A stretch of DNA of 64,000 bases, taken from contig CAWBPN010000018.1 of assembly GCA_963790715.1 (NCBI GenBank), forward strand, positions 620,001-684,000. Reading direction: 5' to 3'. The notes beneath the pieces are model-generated. The model ran no database searches and was not told the origin of the DNA. It saw only the letters and a program-made list of their open reading frames with translations. The DNA comes from DCFW01 sp963790715 (GTDB taxonomy: Bacteria; Bacteroidota; Bacteroidia; Bacteroidales; Bacteroidaceae). Both the position numbers and the translations under genes were made by a program. Below, piece by piece: positions 34,183-43,488 of the stretch (position 1 is the stretch's first letter; every line of letters begins with the position of its first letter).

Positions 34183-35277
34183 ATGACAGAAAATAAAAGG
34201 ACGTGCCTTTATGATAAACATGTGGCACTTGGAGCACAAATGAGTCCATTCGGCGGGTTTGATATGCCGATTCAATATTCAAGTATTATCAACGAACATA
34301 ATGCCGTGCGTCAGGCCTGCGGCGTTTTCGACGTTTCGCACATGGGTGAAGTGAGTATCACCGGACAGGATGCCGAACGCTATGTGAATCACATATTTAC
34401 GAATGATATAAAAGATGCACCTAAAGGAAAGATCTTTTATGGCATGATGCTATATCCGGAAGGCGGAGTCGTAGATGACTTATTGGTATATAAGCGTGAT
34501 GAAAAAGATTTCTTCCTTGTAATCAATGCTGCCAACATAGATAAGGATGTTGCTTGGATGGAGCAGAACGCAGCCGGATTCGACATCTGCTTAAAGGACG
34601 AAAGTGAATACTACGGTGAAATTGCCGTACAGGGTCCGGAAGCACAGGATGTTGTGGAAAACTTTCTTCATTATCCTTGTGCAGAATTGGCTTTCTATAC
34701 TTTCAAAACTGATAAATACAAAAGTGAAACGATTATTATCAGCCGTACCGGTTATACGGGTGAAGACGGATTTGAGCTTTACGGAAGTCATGAATTCATC
34801 AATAACATGTGGGACTTACTGATGGAATCGAAAAGAGTAGTTCCTTGCGGACTCGGTTGCCGCGACACTCTCCGCTTCGAAGTGGGGTTACCTCTCTACG
34901 GTGATGAGCTAAGTAAAGACATCACTCCTATCGAAGCAGGTTTAGGCAGCTTTGTAAAAATAGACAAAGAAGAATTCATAGGTAAAGACATAATGGTTCG
35001 CCAAAAGGCAGAGGGCGTTCAGAAAAAGATAGTAGGTATAGAGCTGAAAGACCGCGCTGTGCCGCGCCATGGTTATGATGTTATGGCTGACGGGAAGAAA
35101 ATAGGCGAAGTTACCACAGGTTACCATACGATTTCGGTTGACAAAAGTGTGGCTTTGGCTTTGATTGATGCCAAGTATGCAGCCATCGACACGCCGGTGC
35201 AGATACATATCCGCAAGAAATTGTTTGACGGGATAGTTACCAAGAAGCGTTTCTACAAAAAGAATTATAAAAAATAA
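34183..35277 (+). CDS. gcvT: aminomethyltransferase (glycine cleavage T protein)
   Basis: A 364-residue enzyme of the usual length. It opens TCLYDKHVALGAQMSPFGGFDMPIQY and has GVFDVSHMGEVSI, GVVDDLLVYK, ISRTGYTGEDGFELY with folate-site residues, and CGLGCRDTLRFEVGLPLYGDE. It moves the methylene group from the aminomethyl-lipoyl arm of GcvH to tetrahydrofolate and releases ammonia. First gene of a five-gene operon gcvT-H-PA-PB-lpd; gcvH begins 11 bases after its stop. Confidence 0.97.
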   Translation: MTENKRTCLYDKHVALGAQMSPFGGFDMPIQYSSIINEHNAVRQACGVFDVSHMGEVSITGQDAERYVNHIFTNDIKDAPKGKIFYGMMLYPEGGVVDDLLVYKRDEKDFFLVINAANIDKDVAWMEQNAAGFDICLKDESEYYGEIAVQGPEAQDVVENFLHYPCAELAFYTFKTDKYKSETIIISRTGYTGEDGFELYGSHEFINNMWDLLMESKRVVPCGLGCRDTLRFEVGLPLYGDELSKDITPIEAGLGSFVKIDKEEFIGKDIMVRQKAEGVQKKIVGIELKDRAVPRHGYDVMADGKKIGEVTTGYHTISVDKSVALALIDAKYAAIDTPVQIHIRKKLFDGIVTKKRFYKKNYKK

Positions 35278-35288
35278 ATATATACATT

Positions 35289-35669
35289 ATGAGTAAAGTT
35301 ATTGAAGGTCTGTATTATACAGAATCACACGAATACGTAAAAGTCGAAGACGGCTTCGGCTACATAGGTATCACCGATTATGCACAAAACCAATTGGGCA
35401 ATGTCGTTTATGTAGATATGCCTGAAGTTGGCGACGAAGTAACTGCCGGTGAGGAATTCGGCGCTGTTGAAAGCGTGAAGGCTGCCAGTGATTTGACATC
35501 TCCGGTTAGCGGCACTGTTGAAGAGATTAACGAAGCATTGGAAGATGAACCGGAATTAATCAACAAGGACGCCTTTGCAAATTGGATTATCAAAGTGAGA
35601 CTTTCTGACGCAAGTGAACTGGACAACCTTATGGATGCTGCCGCATATACTGAATTGATAGAAAAGTAA
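35289..35669 (+). CDS. gcvH: glycine cleavage system H protein
   Basis: A 126-residue lipoyl carrier. The lipoylated Lys is residue 64 in FGAVESVKAASD; GITDYAQNQLGNVVYVDMPEVG and SGTVEEINEALEDEPELIN also fit. It shuttles the aminomethyl group between the P, T and L proteins. It lies between gcvT and gcvPA with gaps of 11 and five bases. Confidence 0.97.
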   Translation: MSKVIEGLYYTESHEYVKVEDGFGYIGITDYAQNQLGNVVYVDMPEVGDEVTAGEEFGAVESVKAASDLTSPVSGTVEEINEALEDEPELINKDAFANWIIKVRLSDASELDNLMDAAAYTELIEK

Positions 35670-35674
35670 TTGGA

Positions 35675-37009
35675 ATGAATTATAAATATTTTCCTCACAC
35701 GGAGGACGATATCAGGGAAATGTTGAAAGTGTGCGAGGTGAACAGCCTCGATGACTTATATGCAGAGATTCCTGATGACATACAATTTAAACGCGAGTAC
35801 GATTTGCCATCAAGCATGAGCGAGGTGGAATTGCGCAAATTCTTTAAGACTCTTGGTGAAAAGAATAAATCTTTAACCTGTTTCACTGGAGCTGGATGTT
35901 ATGACCATTATACTCCGTCGGTAATCAATTATATTATCGAACGTTCGGAGTTCCTTACTTCATACACTCCTTATCAGGCCGAGATTTCACAGGGCACATT
36001 ACAATATATCTTTGAATTCCAGTCAATGATGGCCGAACTGACCGGAATGGAAGTTGCTAATGCTTCAATGTACGACGGGCCGACGGCTACGGCTGAGGCA
36101 ATGATGATGTCGGTTGCAAGTGTACGCAAACGCAATCGCGTACTTGTTTCTTCTACATTAAATCCTAATATCCTACGGGTAATCGAAACGTATGCAAAGT
36201 TCCACGGAGTAGCGTTGGAACGAATTGCTGAGAAAAACGGCATCACAGATAAAGCCGACTTTGAAGCAAAAGTAACGCAAGGCGATGTTGCAGGCGTTAT
36301 TGTAGCTTCACCTAATTATTACGGTATATTGGAAGATTACACCGGCTGGGCTGACACTTGCCATGCACAAAAAACTTTATTCATAATGAACTGCAACGCT
36401 TCCACTTTGGGAGCGATAAAAACTCCAGGCGAATGGAATGCAGATATAGCTGTGGGCGATGCACAGAGTTTAGGCGTGCCAATGTGCTTCGGCGGTCCGT
36501 TCGTAGGATATATGTGTACACGCAAATCACTTATCCGCAAGATGCCGGGACGTGTTGTAGGTGCCACAAAAGATACCGACGGCAAGCGTGCTTTCGTACT
36601 TACTTTGCAAGCTCGCGAACAGCATATACGTCGTGAACACGCTACCAGCAATATTTGTTCAAACCAAAGTTTGATAGCTTTATTTGTAACTATATACTTG
36701 TCACTTATGGGCAAAAAAGGGTTGCGCGAAGTAAACGAACTGGGTTACAGCGGTGCTCACTATTTGGCTGAGCAACTTACGGAAACCGGCAAGTTCCGGT
36801 TGGCATACGATCATCCTTTCCTGAATGAATTTGCCGTAACAACGTCTTTAAACATTCAGAAGTTACAACAGAATTTCATTGAAGCAGGCATATTCGGCGG
36901 ACTGCAAATCAAAAAAGGTACCATACTTTTCTGCGTTACCGAAATGCGTACGAAAGAAGAAATTGACCGGCTGGTAAACATTGTGAAAGGAGAAACAGTA
37001 AATGAATAA
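35675..37009 (+). CDS. gcvPA: glycine dehydrogenase (decarboxylating) subunit 1
   Basis: A 444-residue protein corresponding to the N-terminal half of fused GcvP. It begins MNYKYFPHTEDDIREMLKVC and has FLTSYTPYQAEISQGTLQYI, FEFQSMMAELTGMEVANASMYDG, GDAQSLGVPMCFGGPFVGYM and EQHIRREHATSNICSNQSL, all typical. It lacks the PLP Lys, which lies in subunit 2. Its last eight bases overlap the start of gcvPB, pointing to coupled translation of the two halves. The split form is usual in Clostridia; many Bacteroides carry a fused gcvP. Confidence 0.95.
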   Translation: MNYKYFPHTEDDIREMLKVCEVNSLDDLYAEIPDDIQFKREYDLPSSMSEVELRKFFKTLGEKNKSLTCFTGAGCYDHYTPSVINYIIERSEFLTSYTPYQAEISQGTLQYIFEFQSMMAELTGMEVANASMYDGPTATAEAMMMSVASVRKRNRVLVSSTLNPNILRVIETYAKFHGVALERIAEKNGITDKADFEAKVTQGDVAGVIVASPNYYGILEDYTGWADTCHAQKTLFIMNCNASTLGAIKTPGEWNADIAVGDAQSLGVPMCFGGPFVGYMCTRKSLIRKMPGRVVGATKDTDGKRAFVLTLQAREQHIRREHATSNICSNQSLIALFVTIYLSLMGKKGLREVNELGYSGAHYLAEQLTETGKFRLAYDHPFLNEFAVTTSLNIQKLQQNFIEAGIFGGLQIKKGTILFCVTEMRTKEEIDRLVNIVKGETVNE

Positions 37010-38489
37010 TACATATTACGGAGATTTGATCTTTGAACATTCGAAAACTGGACGTGTCGGCTATTCGTTGCCACACAACGATTGCGGCGAATATAAAATG
37101 ACTTCACTTCCGGCAAACCTTTTGCGCGCTAAAGAAGCAGAACTGCCTGAAGTTGATGAAATGACAGTGGTGCGCCACTATACTAATATGAGCAATAACA
37201 ATTTCGGCGTTGACACGGGATTTTATCCTCTCGGCTCTTGCACAATGAAATATAATCCCAAGATTAACGAAGAGATATGCAACCTTCCGTCTTTTACCGC
37301 ATTGCATCCTTTGCAACCGTCAAGCACCATACAAGGTGCGCTTGAGGTATATTATAATGTACAAAAAGCTTTATCTGAAATAGCAGGACTTAGTGAATTC
37401 ACTCTCAATCCTTTTGCCGGCGCTCACGGAGAACTTACCGGTTTGATGACGATGCGCACATATCACATAAGAAGAGGCGATTTGAAGCGTACTAAAGTAA
37501 TCGTACCCGACTCTGCCCACGGAACAAATCCGGCAAGTGCCGCCGTTTGCGGACTTGAAGTGGTGGAAGTGAAGAGCAAGCCTGAAGGTACGATCGACAT
37601 TGAAGACTTGAAGCCTTTGCTTGACGACACTGTTGCCGGCATAATGATGACCAACCCGAACACATTGGGTATATTTGAAAAAGAGATCCCCGAAATCGCC
37701 AAACTAGTACATGCCTGCGGCGGTTTACTATATTACGACGGAGCAAATCTTAATCCGCTTCTCGGCAAATGCCGTCCGGGAGATATGGGTTTTGATATAA
37801 TGCACATAAATCTGCATAAGACATTCTCCACTCCTCACGGAGGCGGTGGTCCTGGTTCAGGACCAATAGGTGTGCGAAAAGGGTTGGAAGAATATCTGCC
37901 TAATCCGCGCGTTCGCAAAACCGACGACGGAACATTCCATGTAGAATTCAGTAACGATTCCTTAGGTTCAATATCGGGATTCTTCGGCAACTTCGGTACT
38001 GTACTTCGCGCTTATGCTTATATCCTTAGCTTGGGCAAAGAAAATATTAAGATGGTAGGACCACTTTCCACGCTGAATGCCAACTACATAAAAGAATCGT
38101 TGAAAAGTCATTATCTGCTGCCTATTAAAGGAGTATGCAAGCACGAATTCGTGTTTGACGGACTATGCGACAAGAGTACCGGCGTCACGACTTTGGATGT
38201 GGCAAAACGGTTGCTTGATTATGGATTCCATGCACCGACAATATATTTTCCTCTTCTCTTTCACGAGGCTATGATGATAGAACCGACTGAAAATGAGAGC
38301 AAAGAGACGTTAGACAGCTTTATCGCCGTGATGAAAAAGATTGCTGATGAGGCTGTATCCGACCCGGAAAAGGTGAAAACCGCTCCGCACGTCACTCCCG
38401 TAAGAAGACTGGACGACGCGTTGGCTGCCAAACACCCGATAGTAACATACAAAGAACTTATTGAAGATACTACATGCATTCGGAACTGA
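37002..38489 (+). CDS. gcvPB: glycine dehydrogenase (decarboxylating) subunit 2
   Basis: A 495-residue protein matching the C-terminal half of GcvP. The PLP-binding Lys is residue 273 in NLHKTFSTPHGGGGPGSGP. Other phrases: TGFYPLGSCTMKYNPKINE, LNPFAGAHGELTGLMTMR and VIVPDSAHGTNPASA. Together with GcvPA it decarboxylates glycine and loads the aminomethyl group on GcvH. It overlaps lpd by 16 bases. Confidence 0.95.
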   Translation: MNNTYYGDLIFEHSKTGRVGYSLPHNDCGEYKMTSLPANLLRAKEAELPEVDEMTVVRHYTNMSNNNFGVDTGFYPLGSCTMKYNPKINEEICNLPSFTALHPLQPSSTIQGALEVYYNVQKALSEIAGLSEFTLNPFAGAHGELTGLMTMRTYHIRRGDLKRTKVIVPDSAHGTNPASAAVCGLEVVEVKSKPEGTIDIEDLKPLLDDTVAGIMMTNPNTLGIFEKEIPEIAKLVHACGGLLYYDGANLNPLLGKCRPGDMGFDIMHINLHKTFSTPHGGGGPGSGPIGVRKGLEEYLPNPRVRKTDDGTFHVEFSNDSLGSISGFFGNFGTVLRAYAYILSLGKENIKMVGPLSTLNANYIKESLKSHYLLPIKGVCKHEFVFDGLCDKSTGVTTLDVAKRLLDYGFHAPTIYFPLLFHEAMMIEPTENESKETLDSFIAVMKKIADEAVSDPEKVKTAPHVTPVRRLDDALAAKHPIVTYKELIEDTTCIRN

Positions 38490-39799
38490 TTATTATAGGT
38501 GCTGGCCCGGGCGGATACGAAACCGCCGTGTCTGCTGCCAAACAAGGTAAACATGTAACGATATTTGAAGCAGGCGCCTTAGGCGGCACTTGCCTCAATG
38601 TCGGTTGTATTCCTACAAAATGCTTTTGCAGAAATGCTGAAATCATCGATAACTTGAAAGAAGCATCATCATTCGGAATTGACGAACTATCGTACACCTT
38701 TAACTTCGCCAAAGTTATTGAGCGTAAAAACGCTGTGGTATCACAGTTGCAAACCGGCGTTGCCACATTACTTAATAATCCGCTTATCACTCTTGTCAAC
38801 TTTAAAGCATCTTTCAAAGATCAGAATACCGTAACGGCTAATGGTGAAGAATATACTGCCGACAAGATTATCGTTGCTACCGGCTCCGAACCTAAGTTCC
38901 TTCCAATAGAAGGTGCACACTTGCCAAACGTTCTCACATCCGATGACTTATTAAGCATCGACCATGTGCCTGCAACACTATGTATAATAGGTGGAGGAGT
39001 AATAGGATTGGAGTTCGCAAGCATATTCAACAGCTTCGGTTCGCAAGTAACTGTTGTAGAATTTTGCAAAGAAATACTTCCCAACTTCGACTCGGACATT
39101 GCCAAACGTCTGAAGCAAGTGCTTAGTAAAAAAGGCATCAAATTCTTTACGTCTGCCGCTGTGAAGAAGATAAGCAATGGTGAAGAAGACATTATTGTTG
39201 AATTTGAGCAAAAAGGTAAAGTACAAAAAGTTGCATGCGAAAAAGCTCTAATGGCAGTAGGTCGTAAACCTGTATTACCGGAAGGACTGAATGAAGCAGC
39301 CGTCAATTTTAATGTCCACGGCATTGAAGTGGACGACAAATTCCATACCACATCACCAGCTGAAATATACGCCATAGGCGATGCAAACGGCAAGTGTATG
39401 TTAGCACACGCAGCCACAGCGCAAGGCAAATTCGTGCTTGGTGAAAAAGTAAATTTGGATGTAATTCCGGCAGCAGTGTTCACCAATCCCGAAGCTGCAA
39501 TGGTCGGGATCACTGAAGACTCCGCAAAACAGCAAGGCATAGAGACTATAATAAAGAAGTCATTCTTCCGTATTAACGGAAAAGCATTGGCAATGAACGA
39601 ACCTGACGGAATGGTTAAGCTCGTAATATCAACCAAAGATAACAAGATATTAGGTTGCCATATATTTGGACTTCACGCAGCCGATTTAATACAAGAAATA
39701 TCCGACTTAATGTGCAAAGGTGCAACAATTGATGAATTTGCCACCATGATACATGCTCATCCCACACTAGGGGAAGTATTGCACGACGCAGCACTGTAA
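38474..39799 (+). CDS. lpdA: dihydrolipoyl dehydrogenase (glycine cleavage L protein)
   Basis: A 441-residue FAD/NAD enzyme, somewhat short for the family. FAD site IIIGAGPGGYETAV at residues 6-19, redox disulphide Cys 40 and Cys 45 in GGTCLNVGCIPTKC, NAD site IIGGGVIGLEFAS near 172, second FAD contact EIYAIGDANGKCMLAHAA, and the catalytic HAHPTLGEVLHD near the end. It reoxidises the lipoyl arm of GcvH. Its start lies inside gcvPB, so it is part of the operon. Symbol given by role. Confidence 0.93.
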   Translation: MHSELIIIGAGPGGYETAVSAAKQGKHVTIFEAGALGGTCLNVGCIPTKCFCRNAEIIDNLKEASSFGIDELSYTFNFAKVIERKNAVVSQLQTGVATLLNNPLITLVNFKASFKDQNTVTANGEEYTADKIIVATGSEPKFLPIEGAHLPNVLTSDDLLSIDHVPATLCIIGGGVIGLEFASIFNSFGSQVTVVEFCKEILPNFDSDIAKRLKQVLSKKGIKFFTSAAVKKISNGEEDIIVEFEQKGKVQKVACEKALMAVGRKPVLPEGLNEAAVNFNVHGIEVDDKFHTTSPAEIYAIGDANGKCMLAHAATAQGKFVLGEKVNLDVIPAAVFTNPEAAMVGITEDSAKQQGIETIIKKSFFRINGKALAMNEPDGMVKLVISTKDNKILGCHIFGLHAADLIQEISDLMCKGATIDEFATMIHAHPTLGEVLHDAAL

Positions 39800-39860
39800 T
39801 TGAAAATAAAAAGCTTCTACATATAACCTTATTATTAGGATAATGCAAATGATATACTAA

Positions 39861-42047
39861 CTATCTCCGAATTACCTTTATTTGCCCACCATTCATCTCA
39901 GCTTCAACAACGCGATTATTGGAGGCATGTAAACGAAAATGAACATTCCACGTCTTTGGCCAGGCAGGAAAGAGTAAAAGGTGTCCGTCTTCGGATTCTT
40001 GCAAAAGCATTTCCTGCAATCCTATCATGGCTGAACCGCCGCGATTATGATCGGGTGCCCAGTCGTAACCTTTCTCCCAAAAGGCGGGGAAACGATAAGG
40101 TCCGGAATGTAATTTTTGCTTTGTTAAGCGCGCAGCTTCATCTGTAAGACCTAAGCATGCCGCCCAAATATTATATTGCTTCCAACCCACATAGGAATTA
40201 TTGTTTACGGCTACCTGATCTTTTAAATATGTGTTGCGGGCAATATTCAGTCCGCTGTGCCCAACTCCATATATGCGCCACGGAAATACAGGATATAGTT
40301 GCGGCGTCTCTACGTTTTGTATCCTCTCCCAAGTTACGGCCGGAGCAATACATGTGTCTCCCTTGAGAACACGCAACGGAATGTCAGGTATGCGGTTTAG
40401 CATAAGTGAGTCTTTGCCCCACGTTTGCAATACCGATTTCAGTGCAGCAATTGTTGACGACGGATTATATGCCATCTTAAATGTTTCACAGCCGGATGCC
40501 GGGTAAAGTATGAGTTTACCGTTCCCATCAAAATCCTTTATCCCGCGATGCTGCGCCAAATATCTGTAATGTGTATCGAAGAAGTGGACACTTTCGCTGA
40601 TAAGCGGCTCATACTTGGTTATATCAACACCGCCGTAATTATGTGCATCAAGTATCATTTGGCAAAATTCAAGAACCGTATCCCATGTGTACTCAAGCCA
40701 TGCATTATATTCAACTCCATTATCAAACCAAACAGGGCGTTTCGAACCATATTCAGCAGGATTAGGCAGTCCGAAGTTCTCTATTTGCTCTGCGAAACAA
40801 GCGCCGTCGTGCCCCCAATAAGCTTTAGTGCGTGCAACGGCTGAAGGTAACAGTCTAAGATATGTACCAAATTCGGATTGCATCATATCATAGTCGCCGC
40901 TCTTCAACATAGGCCAATAAACAAGTCGTTGATTTTGGGCAGTCATTGTCCCTCCTCCCCAATTGCGGTAATCGGGAGTGAAACGATATGCCGAATCTAC
41001 ATACACAGGGTCAAAGGTGAAAAGTCCTCCGTTGAACTTTGTCGGCCACTTGCCATAAGCATTGCATCCAAGCATGTAGCGGAACAGTGTGTAATTGCGT
41101 GCTATTTCCGCAGCTTCTCCATCAGCTTCAATGAAACTCCGCTGCCAATAATCATGCCACCAACGGGCAGACCGTTCACGGCTTTTTGCAGCATTTATTT
41201 TCATACTGTCAACTGAATGTTGCCAAGTGGCAACCGGTTCTTGCCCCGAATGCATAGCTATGGCGACAATAGTATTTTTTATCGGATGCTGTGATTGGTA
41301 ATTCCATGCTTGATAATCGGTAGATGCATAAACGTCTTTACTTGTACCTGTATATTGCAAATCTGGCGTCAACAGTTTACCGCCGAATACCAATCCGCCT
41401 ATCGGGTTATACAACAAAGACTTAACTGTATCAAGCGACTCACGATGTACGGTGTAATCAAATACTGTGTTTTGTCCGTTATCGTGAAAAAACGTAATTG
41501 ATGAGCGGTTTGGAAAGACAGAATCATGTCGCGTATAACAATTCTTCGGCAATAACCATTTGTATGAACATTGTTGCGCTTCGGATTTGGTTATCAGTCG
41601 ATCTTTGTATCGCCAGCTCTCATAGCTTAATGATACTGTTTCATGTTTAGCATTCCTTATTTCGACATATACAATCGGGGAATAAACATCAGTCCATAAA
41701 CTGATGGTTGTTCCTCCCGCTTTTATTTCTACCGAGCCATCTTTCAAATGAAGAATCTGCTTAAAATCTTTTGCGCCGAGAAATGGATTCGGAGAAAGGC
41801 GAATGCGAAAACGTCCGGCTTTCAACAATGTATTGTTTTCATCAAACATTCCGCTACGCGACAAATAAAACAATACATCACCATGCTCCACCCATACATT
41901 CATACCTATATCTCCACCACCACACGGCATTGATCCGGATGAATTAGCACTTGGAGAAGTCCATACATAATCGCCAGGCACGTAATCGCCTGCAAAGGCA
42001 AACGACACGACGAACAACAACAGGCATAAAATAATCGAACGCTTCAT
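39861..42047 (-). CDS. DUF5703-type glycoside hydrolase-like protein
   Basis: About 728 residues from the ATG at 42047 (an in-frame TTG at 42068 overlaps the previous gene). A signal peptide ends near FAFA. The N-terminal domain, YVWTSPSANSSGSMPCGGGD then IGMNVWVEHGDVLFYLSRSG, matches DUF5703-type proteins. The central and C-terminal parts look like an (alpha/alpha)6 barrel as in GH95-like enzymes (GGLFTFDPVYVDS, YWPMLKSGDYDMMQ, WFDNGVEYNAWLEYTWDTVLEF, YPASGCETFKMAYNP). It lies 14 bases after the esterase gene, as the last gene of the glycan operon. Substrate unknown; the enzyme class is by recalled similarity. Confidence 0.7.
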   Translation of the reverse strand: MKRSIILCLLLFVVSFAFAGDYVPGDYVWTSPSANSSGSMPCGGGDIGMNVWVEHGDVLFYLSRSGMFDENNTLLKAGRFRIRLSPNPFLGAKDFKQILHLKDGSVEIKAGGTTISLWTDVYSPIVYVEIRNAKHETVSLSYESWRYKDRLITKSEAQQCSYKWLLPKNCYTRHDSVFPNRSSITFFHDNGQNTVFDYTVHRESLDTVKSLLYNPIGGLVFGGKLLTPDLQYTGTSKDVYASTDYQAWNYQSQHPIKNTIVAIAMHSGQEPVATWQHSVDSMKINAAKSRERSARWWHDYWQRSFIEADGEAAEIARNYTLFRYMLGCNAYGKWPTKFNGGLFTFDPVYVDSAYRFTPDYRNWGGGTMTAQNQRLVYWPMLKSGDYDMMQSEFGTYLRLLPSAVARTKAYWGHDGACFAEQIENFGLPNPAEYGSKRPVWFDNGVEYNAWLEYTWDTVLEFCQMILDAHNYGGVDITKYEPLISESVHFFDTHYRYLAQHRGIKDFDGNGKLILYPASGCETFKMAYNPSSTIAALKSVLQTWGKDSLMLNRIPDIPLRVLKGDTCIAPAVTWERIQNVETPQLYPVFPWRIYGVGHSGLNIARNTYLKDQVAVNNNSYVGWKQYNIWAACLGLTDEAARLTKQKLHSGPYRFPAFWEKGYDWAPDHNRGGSAMIGLQEMLLQESEDGHLLLFPAWPKTWNVHFRLHASNNRVVEAEMNGGQIKVIRR

Positions 42048-42061
42048 AGGCACAACACTTA

Positions 42062-43477
42062 TTACCAATTATCAGAACGGAAGGATGAAACCGGCAATCC
42101 GTCGCAATATAAATCTCCGTCTACATAATTATGAAATGCATAACGCACTGCTACGGGATTTTTCACTTCATCGCTCTTGACATACATCTTGCTACGCTCA
42201 ATCCATGTCTTGGCAGGATGAAACACCTTATCGACGCCGGCAACCTCAAACAGTTTGGAAGAGAAACCGTCCCTTCCGGTAATCCACATATCTGCACGGT
42301 CAAAGTTAACAATTACGGTATCATTCTTAAATTCTGCATTCTTGAAATATGCACTCTCGGAAGTAATGCCCTGTATTCCGTATATTTTATTAAGTGCCAA
42401 TAACGCAAGGCGTTCACCCGCTAATTGTTTCTTACGGGGATGTATGCCGAACTCCAGTCCGGCATCAAGCAATACGGCCATACCGGTATTCTTTACCCGC
42501 AATTCCACTTTCGATTGTTGTTCGCGCAGGTATGCTGAATTATAATCGCCGCCGATAAGGCTATAATCATACGGTGCTATCTGGCAATAATAAAAAGGAA
42601 AATCACCTTGTTTCCACTCTTTACGCCAGCCGTTAATCAAGGTTGAAAACATATCTGAATAAGTTTTCCAGCGCGGACAATTGTCTTCGCCCTGATACCA
42701 TATCACACCACGCATGGCTATTCCTATCAACGGATGAAGCATACCGTTATATAAAACGGTAGGAGTACGATTCTTTGATTTTATACTTTGAGGCGAAGTC
42801 GGGATTTTTGCATCCGGAAAAGTTTTCAACCAATCGGCTTGCATCCAGGCTTCACACGCCGAGCCACCCCATGCGGTTACAATTAACCCGACCGGTACTT
42901 TCAATTCTTGGCGAAGCTCGCGACCAAAATAATAAGCCGTTGCACTGAATTCACGAACGGATGCAGGCGTTGCTTCATTCCAATTTCCATTAAGTGTGTC
43001 AACAGGCATAAACGTTGAATTACGCTTTACGGTGAAAAGACGTAAATCGGCATCGGTGCTGTGCAATACATCAATATTGGCATTATCGACCGGCTGATTT
43101 TTAAAGCCTTTCATCGGCATCTCCATGTTACTTTGTCCAGAACATACCCATAACTCACCAATCAGAACGTTACTTATACGAGTTATCTTACCGTCATTGA
43201 ATGTCAATGAATAAGGACCACCTGCAGCAGGTGTCTTTACCAACAAATGCCATTTGCCTTGATTATCAGTTTTAGTAGTATAAACATATTTGTTCCATCC
43301 TACATTAATCTTGATTACAGAAGACGGTGTGGCCGTGCCCCACAAATTAGCTGTAGTTTGCTGCTGCATAACCATACCGTTCGAAAATATTTTCGGCAGT
43401 TTTACTTCGGCAACAGCAACTGTGGTTACTGCAAAAAAAGTTGCCAGAATAGCAACACGAAATCCAAAGTTTCTCAT
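42062..43477 (-). CDS. sialate-type O-acetylesterase (SASA family)
   Basis: A 471-residue exported protein with a signal peptide (residues 1-23). The SASA esterase domain has the nucleophile Ser 116 in CSGQSNMEMP, the oxyanion-type Gly stretch VTAWGGSACEAWM near 205, GVIWYQGEDNCPRW near 262 and the acid/base pair in LEFGIHPRKKQLAGERLALLAL near 360. Such enzymes remove acetyl groups from sugars; in plant-glycan operons they act on pectin or hemicellulose side chains. It lies 11 bases after the GH106 gene. Confidence 0.9.
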   Translation of the reverse strand: MRNFGFRVAILATFFAVTTVAVAEVKLPKIFSNGMVMQQQTTANLWGTATPSSVIKINVGWNKYVYTTKTDNQGKWHLLVKTPAAGGPYSLTFNDGKITRISNVLIGELWVCSGQSNMEMPMKGFKNQPVDNANIDVLHSTDADLRLFTVKRNSTFMPVDTLNGNWNEATPASVREFSATAYYFGRELRQELKVPVGLIVTAWGGSACEAWMQADWLKTFPDAKIPTSPQSIKSKNRTPTVLYNGMLHPLIGIAMRGVIWYQGEDNCPRWKTYSDMFSTLINGWRKEWKQGDFPFYYCQIAPYDYSLIGGDYNSAYLREQQSKVELRVKNTGMAVLLDAGLEFGIHPRKKQLAGERLALLALNKIYGIQGITSESAYFKNAEFKNDTVIVNFDRADMWITGRDGFSSKLFEVAGVDKVFHPAKTWIERSKMYVKSDEVKNPVAVRYAFHNYVDGDLYCDGLPVSSFRSDNW

Positions 43478-43488
43478 ATCTTATTGTT

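Noticed and set aside
38821..39645. 274-codon minus-strand frame opposite lpd
   Set aside because: It is antisense to a well-conserved dehydrogenase, has no recognisable domain and no start context; a shadow of the coding frame.
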